Of a stretch of DNA of 64,000 bases, positions 33,413 through 45,708 are shown piece by piece (the stretch's first letter is position 1; each line of letters starts with the position of its first letter). Both the position numbers and the translations under genes were made by a program. The notes under the pieces are model-generated. The model did not search any database. It saw nothing but the letters and a program-made list of their open reading frames with translations, and was not told the DNA's origin. Source of the DNA: Acanthosoma haemorrhoidale (taxonomy: Eukaryota > Arthropoda > Insecta > Hemiptera > Acanthosomatidae); the NCBI GenBank assembly GCA_930367205.1, contig OV884011.1:165953226-166017225 (forward strand), written 5' to 3'.

Positions 33413-33919
33413 AGTTAAATAATCATGTTAGAGGAACGTCTTTTAAAAGAAATGAAAGAAAAGCTTTATTATGAAGTGCAATCAAAACACTGGTATATAC
33501 AAATATTATGAGTTACGTAACTACATTCTGGGTGGAATGTCTAGGCACAAGTGGGGTCTGGGGTTTTCTTTTTCTATTTCAAAACCCCTTTATTGATCAA
33601 TAAGTTCCTCTTACTGCATACGCAGATGCATTCGAAGGAGGGTAGAATTACAACAACAATTTTCTATTTGAAGTTTAAATTACAAATCAGTAGGTACAGG
33701 ACTAGGTGATGGGTCTCACCTTCAGATTTGGGTCTGGAGCTAAATCTGAGACATGTATAAGACAAGAAAAGGATAAGATTCTGGGAAGTAGGGGAGGTCT
33801 TGGTACGGTTGCATTAACATTAAAAAATAACAGGAAGTATCAGTGACTTCCATCAAGTTACGAGGCAGGTTTACAGTTCTGCTCAAGCCCCTTCTACATT
33901 ATCTTAGCATTATAACACT
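33413..33919 (-). mobile_element. Family M copy 6 with inserted segment
   Basis: AGTTAAATAATCATGTTAGA to AGCATTATAACACT, flanked by GAC on both sides (33410-33412, 33920-33922). Excluding the insertion at 33562-33729 and one target duplication it is about 331 bp. Confidence 0.9.
33562..33729 (-). repeat. Insertion in family M copy 6 with 8-bp duplication
   Basis: Flanked by GGGTCTGG at 33554-33561 and 33730-33737, the complement of the CCCAGACCC site used in copy 3. On the minus strand it carries GGTGAGACCCATCACC, like the J2 3'UTR hairpin, and CTCCTTCGAATGCATCTGCG followed by TATGCAG, shared with the insert of copy 3. Orientation relative to family M is the same in both. Confidence 0.75.
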
Positions 33920-33922
33920 GAC

Positions 33923-35241
33923 GGAATAGATATGTCAGAGGAACAAATGGGGATTCGAATAACTCTTCCAAAAAGTATATTTTGAATTAGTCCTTTCAAG
34001 CAGTTGAATTAAAACAAAATTGTTATTACCTATTGTTAAGATTTGAACGCTTTGACTATAGAGGGAGCAGCAGTTGCAACATAGTACATTTTTTGCTCAA
34101 ACCTGGTTACTATCTGTGACAAAGATCCGTAAATCCCCGTTCTAAATTGATCCAAGGTGAATCTGATATGTTTTCAATAATCAGCTAAGAGAAAGTCTTG
34201 GGAATGTTTCCCACTGTAGTCTATTGTTGAGTTGGCTATGAACGTTGGGAAACCATGCGTTGTTTTTTCTTTCTTTTTTTAAAGAGAATTTGGGTTCGTT
34301 ACTCTACCCCACCTCTCTCACACCAGAGTGGTTGCTGGCAGCTATACAGATGTGTGTCACGTCTCTAACATCAGCGGACTCTCGTATGCAATTGATGCTG
34401 CGACCCCATGGAGTGCAAGTGGGCGAATTCTAGTTATCGCAGGTATAAACTGGTGGAGCACACAGAAACCTATACTTGCCGTGAAAAGATTTTCGGTCGA
34501 CCGGAAAATGCTCGTCCTCGTTCATTGTTAGGCTTTTGTTCTTTTTTTTTTTTTTTTTTTTTTCTAAAACAGAAACCCTCATGTTTTCATCCCTGCGTCT
34601 ATTTGTCTGCTGGTTCTTCTGATCAATGAGTCTCTTATTGGGTGGCATAGAGACTGAATTTCACATGAAGATTTCAATTAATGTCCTAACACGAGAAATA
34701 CTTCTCATTACAAAAAACATAATTAATATTGATAAAATAATTATTTAAAAATGATCAAAAAAACAATCATGATTAACTGTTGGTGAGCACTATTTTCATT
34801 CTGGGAACTCTCTCCTCTACATTTCAAAATAAATCGATTAGTTATTGGTTTAAATCCAAAAACAACGGGAAGTAATCGAAAGTAGGCAAACGGAAATTAA
34901 TGTAATCTAAACTTGTTTTAAATATCTTAATTTCTGATTTTGCTCCATGGTTAAGGAAACGCAATAACGCAAAAATAAATTCAAAAACATTCCTTAAAGT
35001 AAAGTTGTTTAATTTAAACATTAACAAATGCGAATTGAATAAGCCCCTAGTTAGTTCTAATGTGTTCAATAATGAATAACTATTTTAGCTATGTATATTT
35101 GAACTGTTCATGTTGTTCGTTATGCTTTTGTCAGTTTTCAATTCTTTTATTAACACAATATCATTTACTCTGTCATCGTTTTGACTGATTATTATTATTA
35201 TTATCAACGAGATATAACTGAGATATTTTTTAACCATCAAA
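33923..35241. other. No gene recognised
   Basis: AT-rich sequence with a T run at about 34541-34563 and an ATT microsatellite at 35189-35204 (just inside the next spacer). Several short overlapping frames at 34245-34648 have no motif. Confidence 0.5.
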
Positions 35242-35692
35242 CTCATCCCTTCCAAGTTCATGAAATTCCATAGTAACCTATCCACAGTCATTACATTGCA
35301 CCACTCATCCCTTTAATCCTCCTCGGAGACTGAAACGGCACTGGCCTCGTGCCCTGCTATTAATGTGTAACAGTGGGAGTTCTGGCAATGGTCTGTTTCT
35401 CCAATCATGTCCTGAGCGTATGTGGCTCTCACGCTCATCGTCGACCTCCACTTGCTCTTATCCGGTGACGCGGCTGACGGAGGAGCGTGGGGAACTTCCC
35501 AAGACTCCGCTTTCTCTTACGCATGCGAGGGATTTGACAACCATGTGGACTTGGGAAGTATCCGGGCTGTTTGTAAATATCGTACGAATGAGCGAGTGAA
35601 TTAAAATTGTAAATATGGTATGAATGAGAACATTTAAATTATCACAATTACTAATTTCCTACTAGGGCAGGTTGTAATTTTAGCACAATAAA
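35242..35692 (+). mobile_element. J1 retrotransposon 3' end (RT tail end plus 3'UTR)
   Basis: Starts within the sequence encoding LIPSKFMKFHSNLS, then an internal deletion, then the NPPRRLKRHWPRALL-like end. The full 3'UTR includes GCGGCTGACGGAGGAGCGTG, CGCATGCGAGGGATTTGACA, TGTAAATATGGTATGAATGA and a final CACAATAAAAAAG. This is one of the best-preserved 3'UTRs and is useful as a reference for the family. Confidence 0.85.
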
Positions 35693-36349
35693 AAAGTTTC
35701 AAATATATAACCATCTTATTTATGTACCTAATTGTATTAGTACTAATATTAAATAATTTAAAAAAGAGACATAAATGTTATAACATAAACAGGCCATTAC
35801 ACAGATAACTATCAGGAAGGATAGCTGAACAGGCGAAACGTCGACGATATTGTGTAAATAAAAGAATTGTGTACTGAACAAAGCGTAACGAACGACTCAT
35901 TGTGAAAATATACGTTTGTAAAAGTCTCTTTTTAAACAAAATAATATTAAGTATTTTTTAATCGTTTAAACGTGATTTTCGGTCCTAAAGCTCTCGGATA
36001 TGGTTTGTTTTACTTATTTCATTTGTATTATTTAAAAAAAAACAAATATATGTAATTCGGTCCATGACTGATACTAGATCATTTAAATATTGCAAAAGTC
36101 ATTAGTTTCGATTTCGTAACTATTTGGCAGCCGTAACAAAACCCTAAATTTTGTGATACATCAGTGTACTTGACGGATTGATGGCTTACGCTAGGCCCCT
36201 CTTCCTAGTGATACATGGGTCCGAGGTAGCGTGTATTATTTTTTTTTGGTATAGTTCTTGTACAAGCTGTGAATAATTCCATGCAATCTGACTGGAATTC
36301 GGCCATGAACCATTCCTTATTAGTCTGTAACTAGACCTGCAAGAGGTTT
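35693..36349. other. Nothing recognised
   Basis: AT-rich spacer. Confidence 0.5.
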
Positions 36350-36401
36350 CAACATAGTTTTGTTATGGCGAGGTACAACATGGTTTTGTTGTGCCGAGGT
36401 A
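36350..36401. repeat. Tandem duplication, 26-bp unit x 2
   Basis: CAACATAGTTTTGTTATGGC+GAGGTA is followed by CAACATGGTTTTGTTGTGCC+GAGGTA, with three differences. Confidence 0.9.
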
Positions 36402-36628
36402 CAAGATGATGATCTGGCTTGCACCTGCCTCTGCGGATATTCCACCAGTCTAGCTTTCACTATTAGATCCACGATCCTATACCCAAGGTGAAAGCAATTT
36501 ACCTTCTAATCATGGTTGTCGAAAGTTCCCCTGCCAAAATACCCTTGTCTTTTTTCAACTCTTGCCATTTTTTTTTTCTCGCGAAATGCCGGATTGTTAC
36601 ATATGGAAGAAAGTTATTATTGTTCATC

Positions 36629-37019
36629 AGTTTTATAATGCTAAGACTATTATAATGCTAATATTAGATTTAATGCTAAAAGTAGAAGGGTTCTGAGCAG
36701 AACTTTTTATGTTAAATTTTTTCTTTACTTTTCCCCACCTTCTTCTTTTTCTTACTCCATCGAACAAGGTAATAAATAATAACATAACAAGTAAAAGGGA
36801 CTTAAGCAGAATTATATAACTGCCTCATGACTTCATGGAAGTCACTGATGATACCCTGTTACTTTTCTTATACATATATGTCTCAGCTTTAGCATTCCAC
36901 CCAGCATGTAGTAACGTAACTCTTAATATTTGTATATACCAGTGTTTTCCTTGTACTTCATAATAAAACTTTTCTTTCTTTTCTTTTAAAAGACTCTCCT
37001 CTACAAAGATTATTTAACT
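36629..37019 (+). mobile_element. Family M copy 7 with partial internal duplication
   Basis: Has the full AGTTTTATAATG start with TATAATGCTAA iterated, and the full ATTATTTAACT end. The block AGTAGAAGGGTTCTGAGCAG occurs near 36681 and again as AGTAAAAGGGACTTAAGCAG near 36790. Between them lies the approximately 90-bp segment shared with 22157-22245. The middle of the core (CAAGACCTCC...) is deleted. Flanking triplets are ATC and GTC, one mismatch. Confidence 0.85.
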
Positions 37020-37670
37020 GTCGATCAATGGAAATTTATAAAGTTGTATTTTATGTCTTGTTATGTAGACAGAAAAAATTACTGCATAATTTTTCAACCC
37101 ATCAAACTGACAACATTTATGTAATAGGTTGTGTGTCGTTTTAAATATTTAATGTTATATGTTATCTGAAAGTTGCGTAATGCTAAAGATGACAAAAACA
37201 ACGTTGTAACCAAAAATAATTTTGTTGTAAATAATCTAATGTCGCCTGTCATCCATAATTAAGAAATGCTACTTATGTGGGTATCGTATTCAAAGTTCGA
37301 AATATGTTTTCTGCATATTATTTCTGGCGATCTGAACAACTTTGTTCTAATTTCGTGTTTACTCATTTAAATGTTGCTTTCCTTGATTAGAGCCAGTTAC
37401 AGATTTCTCTCTAATCTAAAGAGTCTTAATAAGTATAACTAATATGAATAACTGTGACTTGATCTAAACTATTCTTCGTTTCCTCTAGAACGGATATCCG
37501 CTGTAAGTGATATATTTTATGCCGAAATCAAATTTTACCTGAAATTTGATGTTAAATTCCTTAAAAATGAATTTCAAGAAACTCCCTGAGCCCATTCCCA
37601 TGGTGGGTAGGAAGCAGTTTGAGCTTGAGGATTGTGGAAATGTACAACATATCTTTTATGTATGAAACGT
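37020..37670. other. Nothing recognised
   Basis: AT-rich spacer. Confidence 0.5.
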
Positions 37671-37996
37671 CTTTATTGTGATAAAATTACAATCTGCCTT
37701 ATTGGGGAATAGGTAATTGTGATAAATGTTCTCATTGATACAGCATTTACAAACATCCCAGAGACCTCCCAAATCCACATGGTTGTCACCTCCCTCGCAC
37801 GCGAACGAGGAAGCGGAGTCTTGGAAAGCCCCATTCGCTCCTCCGTCAGCCGCGTCACCAGATACGAGCGAGTGGAGTCTGGCTAAGAGCGAGAGAGCCA
37901 CAGACGCTCAGGACATGATTGGAGGAATTGATCATTGCCAGGACTGTAGGGATGAGTGATGGAGTGTAATGACTGTGCTAGGGGATTAGGGTGGTT
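37671..37996 (-). mobile_element. J1 retrotransposon 3' end, 5'-truncated
   Basis: Minus strand. Short RT-tail remnant (NHPNPL-equivalent) with a deletion of about 65 bp around the stop codon, followed by an almost complete 3'UTR to CACAATAAAG at 37671. Plus- and minus-strand frames here are UTR shadows. Confidence 0.85.
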
Positions 37997-39984
37997 GCAT
38001 AGATATACCATATCTATTCGAAAACAACGTTGCGTTCACTTTTTCGAGCTATTACAAGGACATTTAAACCCCCTTTATAATGTTTTAAAGTAAAACCACG
38101 TTCTTTGAGGCTGTTCTTTAAGTCATTCAGAGTAATTAGAGTGTGTCTGCATTGTTATCTTTATGGCACGGGTTTCAACACACAGGGACAAACTGTACAG
38201 TTCAAATGTTGTAAAAACGTCCCTGCCAAGGATTACCACAGTGTATTTTGGGTTCTCCGGTGGTTGTTTACGACGCCTCATGTTTGCTCTGTGCAACCTA
38301 GATTATGGAAATTTTGAATTTTATCTTTCCTAGTCTACTGTCGCTCGCGGGATTTATTGTCGCTATGTGTGACAATTCCGATGTCGTAATTGTTTGCCCC
38401 TTTTTTTTCTTATATTTCTTCTGAGACAGAAAGTGTTATCTATTTATTTCCTTCTTCATACAATTTTTGTTTTTAAATGGTGTATGCTTCTGGCAAGTAG
38501 CGTTTTCAAAGCAAGCTGAATGCCTTGCCTAAATGGCAATTTTGATCATGTACATTTTGTGTGAATGTGAATTGTACATATTGAGACAGTGAGACTGTCT
38601 CTTAGGACTTAAATCATAATTATTAATACTGTGGATAGGTGGAACTAAAACTTATTTTTCTGATGATTTTTAAATTATATTATCGATAGTTTTTTTCACA
38701 CTGGATATTAATTAAACAAAATTTGATGTTTTAATAGCAAGAAGATTATTATCTACTTGACATCGCACCAACTTCTAAAGCACACTGATTGCCATTGATC
38801 ACAAATCGCCGAGAATATGGGAACATTCGTATGGCCAACGCATACGAACTACGACGAACAACCGTACTGACGATCGTACTAGCAATGTCGAATATATACC
38901 ATTGCTTTTATACTTTCATTACTACTTACTTATCCAGGATTTAGCAGAAAAATCCTACCACTGCTGGATCAGTCCGCTCATAACTCATTGACTGGGAAAG
39001 TTCGCTGTTCGGGATTCTCGATTCCTCTTTAAGATAATTCGGCTATATTCATTTGCAGTATGTATCTAGAAGACACTGTAGTCAGGATTACTTCTGGAGG
39101 GGGGGGGCATGAATATATATTTACTTAGGGGAAAGATTTAGCATTTTAATGTAACACGAAATTTTCTTGTGTTACTTAAGAGAGTTTCAATCTACTAAAC
39201 CTTAAAAATATTGAAATTATAGCATTTTATAGACCAACTTTTGGATACAGGTGAGATCATCGTTAGTCATATAACATTTTTTTGAATAGTTAAATTCTAC
39301 ATCTCAGTAGTTTAATCAACGATTTGTTGTAGGTTATCGTTTTCTGATGTCAATTTTCTTCAAGGTGTTACGACAGTAAAAGGTGTTATTATTACTTGAA
39401 CTCCAACAAATCACCCATTTATAAAGTCTTCCCGAGTCTGAGACTTACGACCTGACCTGCTGTCTTGTTTTCGGAAAAGCTTTTTGTAAAAAATACCCTG
39501 GTAAAACCTGAAATCCACAAATTCTAGCTGCCTCACCTAAATAAAACTAATATAACCCAATAATTAGCCGACAAAAACACCTTTAAGAGCTGGAAGTATA
39601 TAGTGAAATTTGATTTTGAAGTCCTATGTTGAGTAGATGGTTTGCAGCCCTTAATGAAAGTTATATATATATTTTGACCCACATATTTTTTAATGTAATG
39701 CTTTCAACCCTAGGCCTATTGGACTGTAAAGTCTTACTTTATCGTTAAGTGTACTTGTTAAGTCTGTATGCTTAAGTAATGATTTTATATTATGATTCGC
39801 TATTTGCCTCTGTTTATAGTCGTCTAAATGAGTAGTCGTCACACAGCTCGTAGTTGCTCAACAAGTATTGCGAAATTCCACAAAGGATGCCTTGGGTACC
39901 GCTGTGTCTCATTTCTTCAATGGTCCCGAAGAAAACTACACTACGGTGACATTTAAAAGATATGGACGCGATGATTTATGTTAA
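37997..39984. other. No gene recognised
   Basis: AT-rich sequence. Contains the only notable G run (39099-39107). Confidence 0.5.
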
Positions 39985-40170
39985 TGTCACCGGGGTTTCC
40001 ATTATCCTGGTTACCTAACGCCTCATTGGAAGTGTTCTGTCTTTGCTTTTTCTAGGAGGAAGCGTCGCCGTCTTCCTGGATCACCCGTCTCTCCTTTGTC
40101 TTCGGGTGAGCAGAAGAAAAGTAAAGCAACTGCTCAGCAAGTTGGCCGTTGGGTGTCATGCTTTCGTTAG
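39985..40170 (+). other. Unidentified basic reading frame
   Basis: About 61 codons without ATG, opened by an upstream stop. They read HYPGYLTPHWKCSVFAF, SRRKRRRLPGSPVSPLSSGE, QKKSKATAQQVGRWVSCF and then a stop. The SRRKRRR cluster is nuclear-localisation-like, and a pyrimidine tract with AG (CTTTTTCTAG at about 40058) precedes the basic part as a splice acceptor would. It may be an exon end or chance; another frame is also open over part of the region. Confidence 0.25.
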
Positions 40171-40799
40171 GGGAGAGGATTATGCAACGCAATGTTAACC
40201 CTTTTTAAGAACACCGATGAGGAAGCTTCCTTGGTAAAAAGCTAATTTAGAAAAAACGCAGAGAGCAACTGTTTCAAGTAACACGTGTTACATTTTTTTG
40301 TCGTTAAATGAGACAAAGGAAGTTTATTCATTGGGTCTCCTGATCACAGTTCCGGAACGAGATCTATTCGCCAGGATTTGGGTTAGTGACTTGATAGTGT
40401 TTTTTTCCATAATTGACGTAGTATATTTTCTTGTTCGCAAATCTATTGCCATCTAAATATTAATACTTCACTTCCCTCCAATATAATGTTTCATTATTTT
40501 ATTCAGTTCTGTTCTTTGTAACAACGTCATTCACCTCTATGCATTTATGTTTCTTTGAAGTCTCCACATATGCACATCGGTCCATAAATATTTATAGTCT
40601 AATCACTTCAATGTAATTTATGCTATGTAAATATCTTTTTGTATTGTTTTTCACTAGGCATACTTAGTTGTATCTTTCTGTTATTTTTAGTGGACAGTGT
40701 CCTAGAATAAAGTTTTATTTCATTATATTGCTGCTATATAATAATAATAGCTCATAATAAAAAAGACAAGAACTAAACAGATGCTTGTGACAACTGTAC

Positions 40800-41425
40800 A
40801 GACTACTTCAAAGGACATCCCATCTTTCAACAGAAAATGAATTACTAATTTACAAAGTTATACTAAAGCCAAACTTGACATACGGAATAGAGCTATGGGG
40901 GACATAAAAAAAGTCGAACATCAAGCGCATCCAATTTTTTCAATCAAAAGACCTCAGAATAATAGTAAACGCCCCTCATTAAGTCAGCAACAAAACCCTT
41001 CATAACGATCTTAATATACCTTACATTCTTGAACTCATCCCTTCCAAGCTCATGAAATTCGATCGAAACCTATTCAACCATTCTAATATCGCAGACATTA
41101 CACTGCGCCACTCATCCCTATAAACCTCCTTGGAGACTAAAGCGGCAGTCGCCTCGTGTCCTGCTATGAATTCGTGGGAGAACTTGCAATGACCAATTAT
41201 GATCTGAGCGTCTGTGGATCCCGCGCTCTTGGTCAACCTCCACTGGCAGCTGATGGAGTAGGGACAACCATGTGGATATGAGAGATCTCTGGGCTGTTTT
41301 TAAATACTGTACGATTGAGCGATGGATTGAAGAATTTTGTAAATATGGTATGAATGAGAACATTAAACAAAATTACTTATTGCCTTACTGGACAGTTCGT
41401 AATTCTATCATAATGAAGAATTTAT
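40800..41425 (+). mobile_element. J1 jockey-like RT tail plus partial 3'UTR
   Basis: Starts at the RTSKDIPSF-equivalent sequence and reads LIYKVILKPNLTYGIELWG, the KSNIKRIQFFQSK-like block, LRIIVNAPH, then NKTLHNDLNIPYILELIP and SKLMKFDRNLFNHS, and the NLLGD/RLKRQSP-like end. The UTR has lost the GCGGCTGACGG to CGCATGCGAGG section and ends near TATCATAATGAAG. Stops and shifts interrupt the frame. Confidence 0.85.
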
Positions 41426-44395
41426 TGATAATTAATGTCACGTTGGAAATAACTTGTTATACACCGCGAATACTTCTTAAAAATCCTGCTTATTTCAATA
41501 ATTAAAATATGTCTGTTTTATTAGAACTAGATTTATTATCCCTAACGATATACGAAATATAGGAAATGTGTTTAACGTATTGAAACGCCAAAAATTATTG
41601 ATGAGAAGAAATATGAACAAATTAGATTATCAGAAATGGGTGGGTTGTTAATACTTTTGTGTATCCGGTATCTATGCCATACACTCAATCATTTAAATGT
41701 GGTTTACATGTCACGTGATATAACTACTCTGTAAGCTTCCACACTTTTTTTTTTTTTTTTTTCTTCTTAATCCTGTTGTTTAAATTTATATAGATATCCT
41801 TTCCGTCATCTTTCTAAAAGTATCCAGTGATTAAGATACAGTGTGGTGTTGCTGCATCACCGGGATGAAATGCTCCAATGGACAAGATACGAGCCTGCAT
41901 TCAATCTTTAGGCTTAGATGGAGGCATTCGTTATCTTAACATTGTATTATTATTGGCACGTTTAATTGGTGAATGAATTTGAATTTAATCGCATTAAATA
42001 TTTGTTCGGAGAACTACTTAAAGACAAGGATGTTTTTGAAAAACAACAACTTGGTATATAGCCCCATGGTATGCCTAAAATATGGTGGTTCACTATCAAA
42101 AGAAGTGAAACCTTGAAAACAAATAACGAAGTGGTACCTTTACACCTGTCGTCCTTCTTGAGAGGTTTCTTTGTCCTTTTGTCGCACCTTTTCCTAATCC
42201 ACCTCAATCAAGGACACACATCTCTGCTTTATATATATGGCGATGGTTACCCCGTGATAAATTGAACCGTTTTTACTCCCCCCCCCCCCCCACAGTGGCG
42301 AAATTAATCAAGACAAAACCGTTAAGGGAAGTAATTACTCATAATGGCCATTAAGTTAACAGTTAATCCGATGATAATTGGCATAGCTATTATTTTATTA
42401 TTACTTCGCTTTTACTGACTTTTGAGTTTTATGATTTAGATTGAACTATCAAAGAACATGAAAACGGACCCCCCCCACCGGAAACTTGTTTTATAAAACT
42501 CCCCTTTGGCTCCACTGTTAAAATAGAATGTTTTTTATTGTGGTGATGAAAAATAATTATCTGTTTATTCTTCATGATTTTTTTTTGAGTGTGGAGACAA
42601 ATAGATTAGATGACTTTACAAAGTTATTTTGAGTTACATTTCAATTACAATACCGTTTTGCTAAGTCCCCTATGAAAACTGTTGTAGGACCTTCATAAGG
42701 GAGTTTCTCGCCATTTTTGTCAGTCGTTTAAGTTTCCTTTGCCAGTTCTGCGTGGATAGCTGATTGGTTTCCTTGATTAGCCCCTTCTTCTATTCTTGTA
42801 CGTCCCAAATAGAGTTCCTTCTGACTCGGATAATTGTCAAAGATGACTTTCTTAAGAGGCTCGAGAAGGCTCTCTAACTTCTAAAGGCTTGTCGTGAGTG
42901 TTTTCGCCTTTGTGTTGTCAGCGATGTGGCGTTTTGTTGTATATGGTATTGTATGTTTTTTGTTCAGCTCGAGCTTTCGCTAGATTTTCAGTTTTCATTC
43001 TGTGTGTATACTTCATTAACTCTCTTGAAGAGGATGATTGTCGTTCTATTGTTCGTTGTCCTGTTTATTTATTTGCCAATATGCATTCCTTACTTGAAGT
43101 AATTGTCAAGCGTATATGTACGTGTAGCCAACACTAATGCAACAATAATTCAATCGACCTGAAATTTTAAAGGTGCATTAAACAAACCACTCAAAAAATA
43201 CTGATTTAATGACGGATGAAATATAATGGCAATATAATAATAAAAAAAACAACTAAAAACAATTTACAACAGTCTTGAATATCTGATCGTTGACTCGTAA
43301 GCATTCTCTAGTCACAGCACAAAGGTATTTATGAATTAAAATCATTGTTGTACCAACGTCTTGACCAAGAATAAATTGAAGTTCCTCTCTTCTTGTTCCA
43401 GAAAATACCCGTTTTTTAGGCGTCAGTTAAGAGTGGATGAAACTAGTGCACGACACGGCTGGGAGCCCACTAGGGGGCGCGTGTGTAGCCCAGCTGACTG
43501 ACTTGCCTGTATAAGGACGAGATTCGGAGCATTTTCCATTCTTTCGGAACACGGTACCTGAAGTGAACACAGTAGTGGGCGCTACCCCCCTCCTAACATC
43601 CCTACAATCATAGTTAATCATCGCTTGTTAAGGGCGCAAACATAATTGGAATGAGTGAGAGTCCATACAACTTTAAGCGCAGGCAGGAACTTAATTTAGT
43701 TGTGTCTACCGAAAGGTTTTTTTTTTGTTTTTGTTTTTAAAAACCAATATTTCGCCATCATTGGAAAAGCCCCAGTATTTATTCTCTTTGGTCAATAATT
43801 ATTGAAAAAATTATCTACCCTAAACTATTTTATGCTAATCTAGCATAGTCCTATATAATATCTCCAGACAAAATCCTAATACTGAAAAAATGAATGAATT
43901 AAAATTTAGTTGGGTATCTAAGAGTAAGACATGTTTATTTGAATCGAATAATCGATGCAACAAACAAGTGAATGTCAGTGGTTTGGAGATATTTTAGACT
44001 TTTGCTGTTGTCGGCTGATTTTTGGCTATTGCTTCATTGGTTTTGTATTATTTATTCCCGTGTTTTTATGTGATATATATGTAACGTTATGTTTCATTGT
44101 TGTAGTATTATTTCATTGTACTTCTGTCTATTTATTAGCGATGTAAGGTCGTATTTATTCATCATATGTATTGTTTTGGTAATTGACTTGTCAGCCATAC
44201 TCTTTTGCGATTACATGCTGCCAACTGCTGCTTATTAAAATCGTGTTTGCATCAACGCATATCTAATTAAGTTGCTTAGAAAAACAAAAATAAAAAGAAC
44301 ATAAAAAATGACCGACGCAATAAAGATAAAGATTAATTTGCAATACTGTAAACAATAGCGCGATTGTATCAAAATTCCTTATTACTGTATCTACG
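41426..44395. other. No gene recognised
   Basis: AT-rich sequence with a T run at 41746-41762 and C runs at 42278-42291 and 42469-42476. A small GC-rich patch at 43430-43610 is open on the minus strand for 64 codons without a recognisable motif. Confidence 0.5.
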
Positions 44396-44723
44396 AGTTT
44401 TATAATGTTATGAACAAGTAGAAGGTCTTGAGCAGAACTGTATACCAGCCTCATGACTTCTTGGAAGTCACCGATGGTTCCTGTTATTTTTAAGTAAGAA
44501 ACCCTCCTTACTCCCCTTACTCCCTATGCCCAGAATCTTATTCTTTTCTTATACACATATGTCTCAGCTTTAGTCCCAAACCTCACTCGTCCCTAGACCT
44601 TCCACCCAGTATGTAGTAACGTAACTCTTAATATTTGTGTATACCAGTATTTGCTTGTATTTCATAATAAAGCTTTTCTTTCTTTTCTTTTAAAATACTC
44701 TCCTCTAAAAAGATTATTTAACT
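44396..44723 (+). mobile_element. Family M copy 8, complete
   Basis: 328 bp from AGTTTTATAATGTTATGAAC to AAGATTATTTAACT with the whole core present, including AATAAAGCTTTTCTTTCTTT. Flanking triplets ACG and TAT do not match, so one side may have been altered after insertion. Confidence 0.88.
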
Positions 44724-45294
44724 TATTCCATGGAGACCTTCCATTTCAATCAAGACGTTCTAAGCCTTATTTCATTTTTATATTTTTTCGAAAGTATTCA
44801 ATAATTAATATAATATATTTCAAACATGTAGGGGGAAAAAAATGATCCTGTTCAAAATATCACTTTTACGATATTATAAGCATTAATATTGAACGATTAG
44901 CCGTCTCTCAAATAGTTTCATTCGCTCTGGGCGAACCTCTGGAACATTTCGACGAACCAGCTCATGCAATCTTGCCTAGGGAGTAATTGCAACTTGTCCC
45001 GGAACCGAAGTCGATGACCCAGTTATTTGAATCCCTTGCGGTATGGTTTGATGAGCCAGCGCTTGACCTCATGATTGCCCGTTTTCGTGCTGGCCTTCTT
45101 GTTAATTGCTCGAAATTGCTACATACCTCGCAAGACATTCCCACTAATGAGAAAGTAACATTTCTCCGTCCTTAAAAAAAAAAAAAACTTGCAAGAATTA
45201 CTTCGATAGGTCTTTTACTTCGATTCTGTTCGTTTTGTTATGTATTTCACAGTATTTAGGACAATGATAATATGTCTTGTTAACCTATATGATC
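44724..45294. other. No gene recognised
   Basis: A patch at 44900-45170 has better-than-random composition on both strands (overlapping frames of about 60 codons). I could not connect it to a family. Confidence 0.4.
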
Positions 45295-45708
45295 TTGCGT
45301 GCCACTTTGGAAATGCATCATAACCCCACGGGCCACATATAAAATTATTTATCCCTATATTAGATTTAAACCCACTGTAGACAATTTTTTTGGATTGAAA
45401 AATTGAAACATAATAAGTTATTATTATTCTGTTTACTGTTATCCTTAAATGTACACATAGATAATATTATAATAATGATACTAAACTCGTCATATATTCG
45501 CAAGAATATTATTTAAAAATCAAATTAAATTTTTTCTCATAATTTCGACTGTTAATTTTTGAATACTTATATGCACAAATAATGTATTTTTTTTTTTTGA
45601 TATATTGGTTTTTACTACTCTGGTCATTATAAAATAAGTATATTTTGTAAAAGTGTAATGAATCTCGGGGGCCGGAATATGTTCAAGGCCGCGGGTTGGC
45701 CACCCCTG
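45295..45708 (-). mobile_element. hAT-like non-autonomous element, one clear end
   Basis: The right boundary complement reads CAGGGGTGGCCAACCCGCGG followed by CC, the typical terminal sequence of many hAT-superfamily elements. Inside, GGGCCGGAATATG and, some 380 bp to the left, ACCCCACGGGCCACATATAA are the GGGCC-rich subterminal motifs usual in such elements. No transposase is present and the interior is AT-rich. The left terminus is not clear, so the left coordinate is approximate. Confidence 0.65.
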
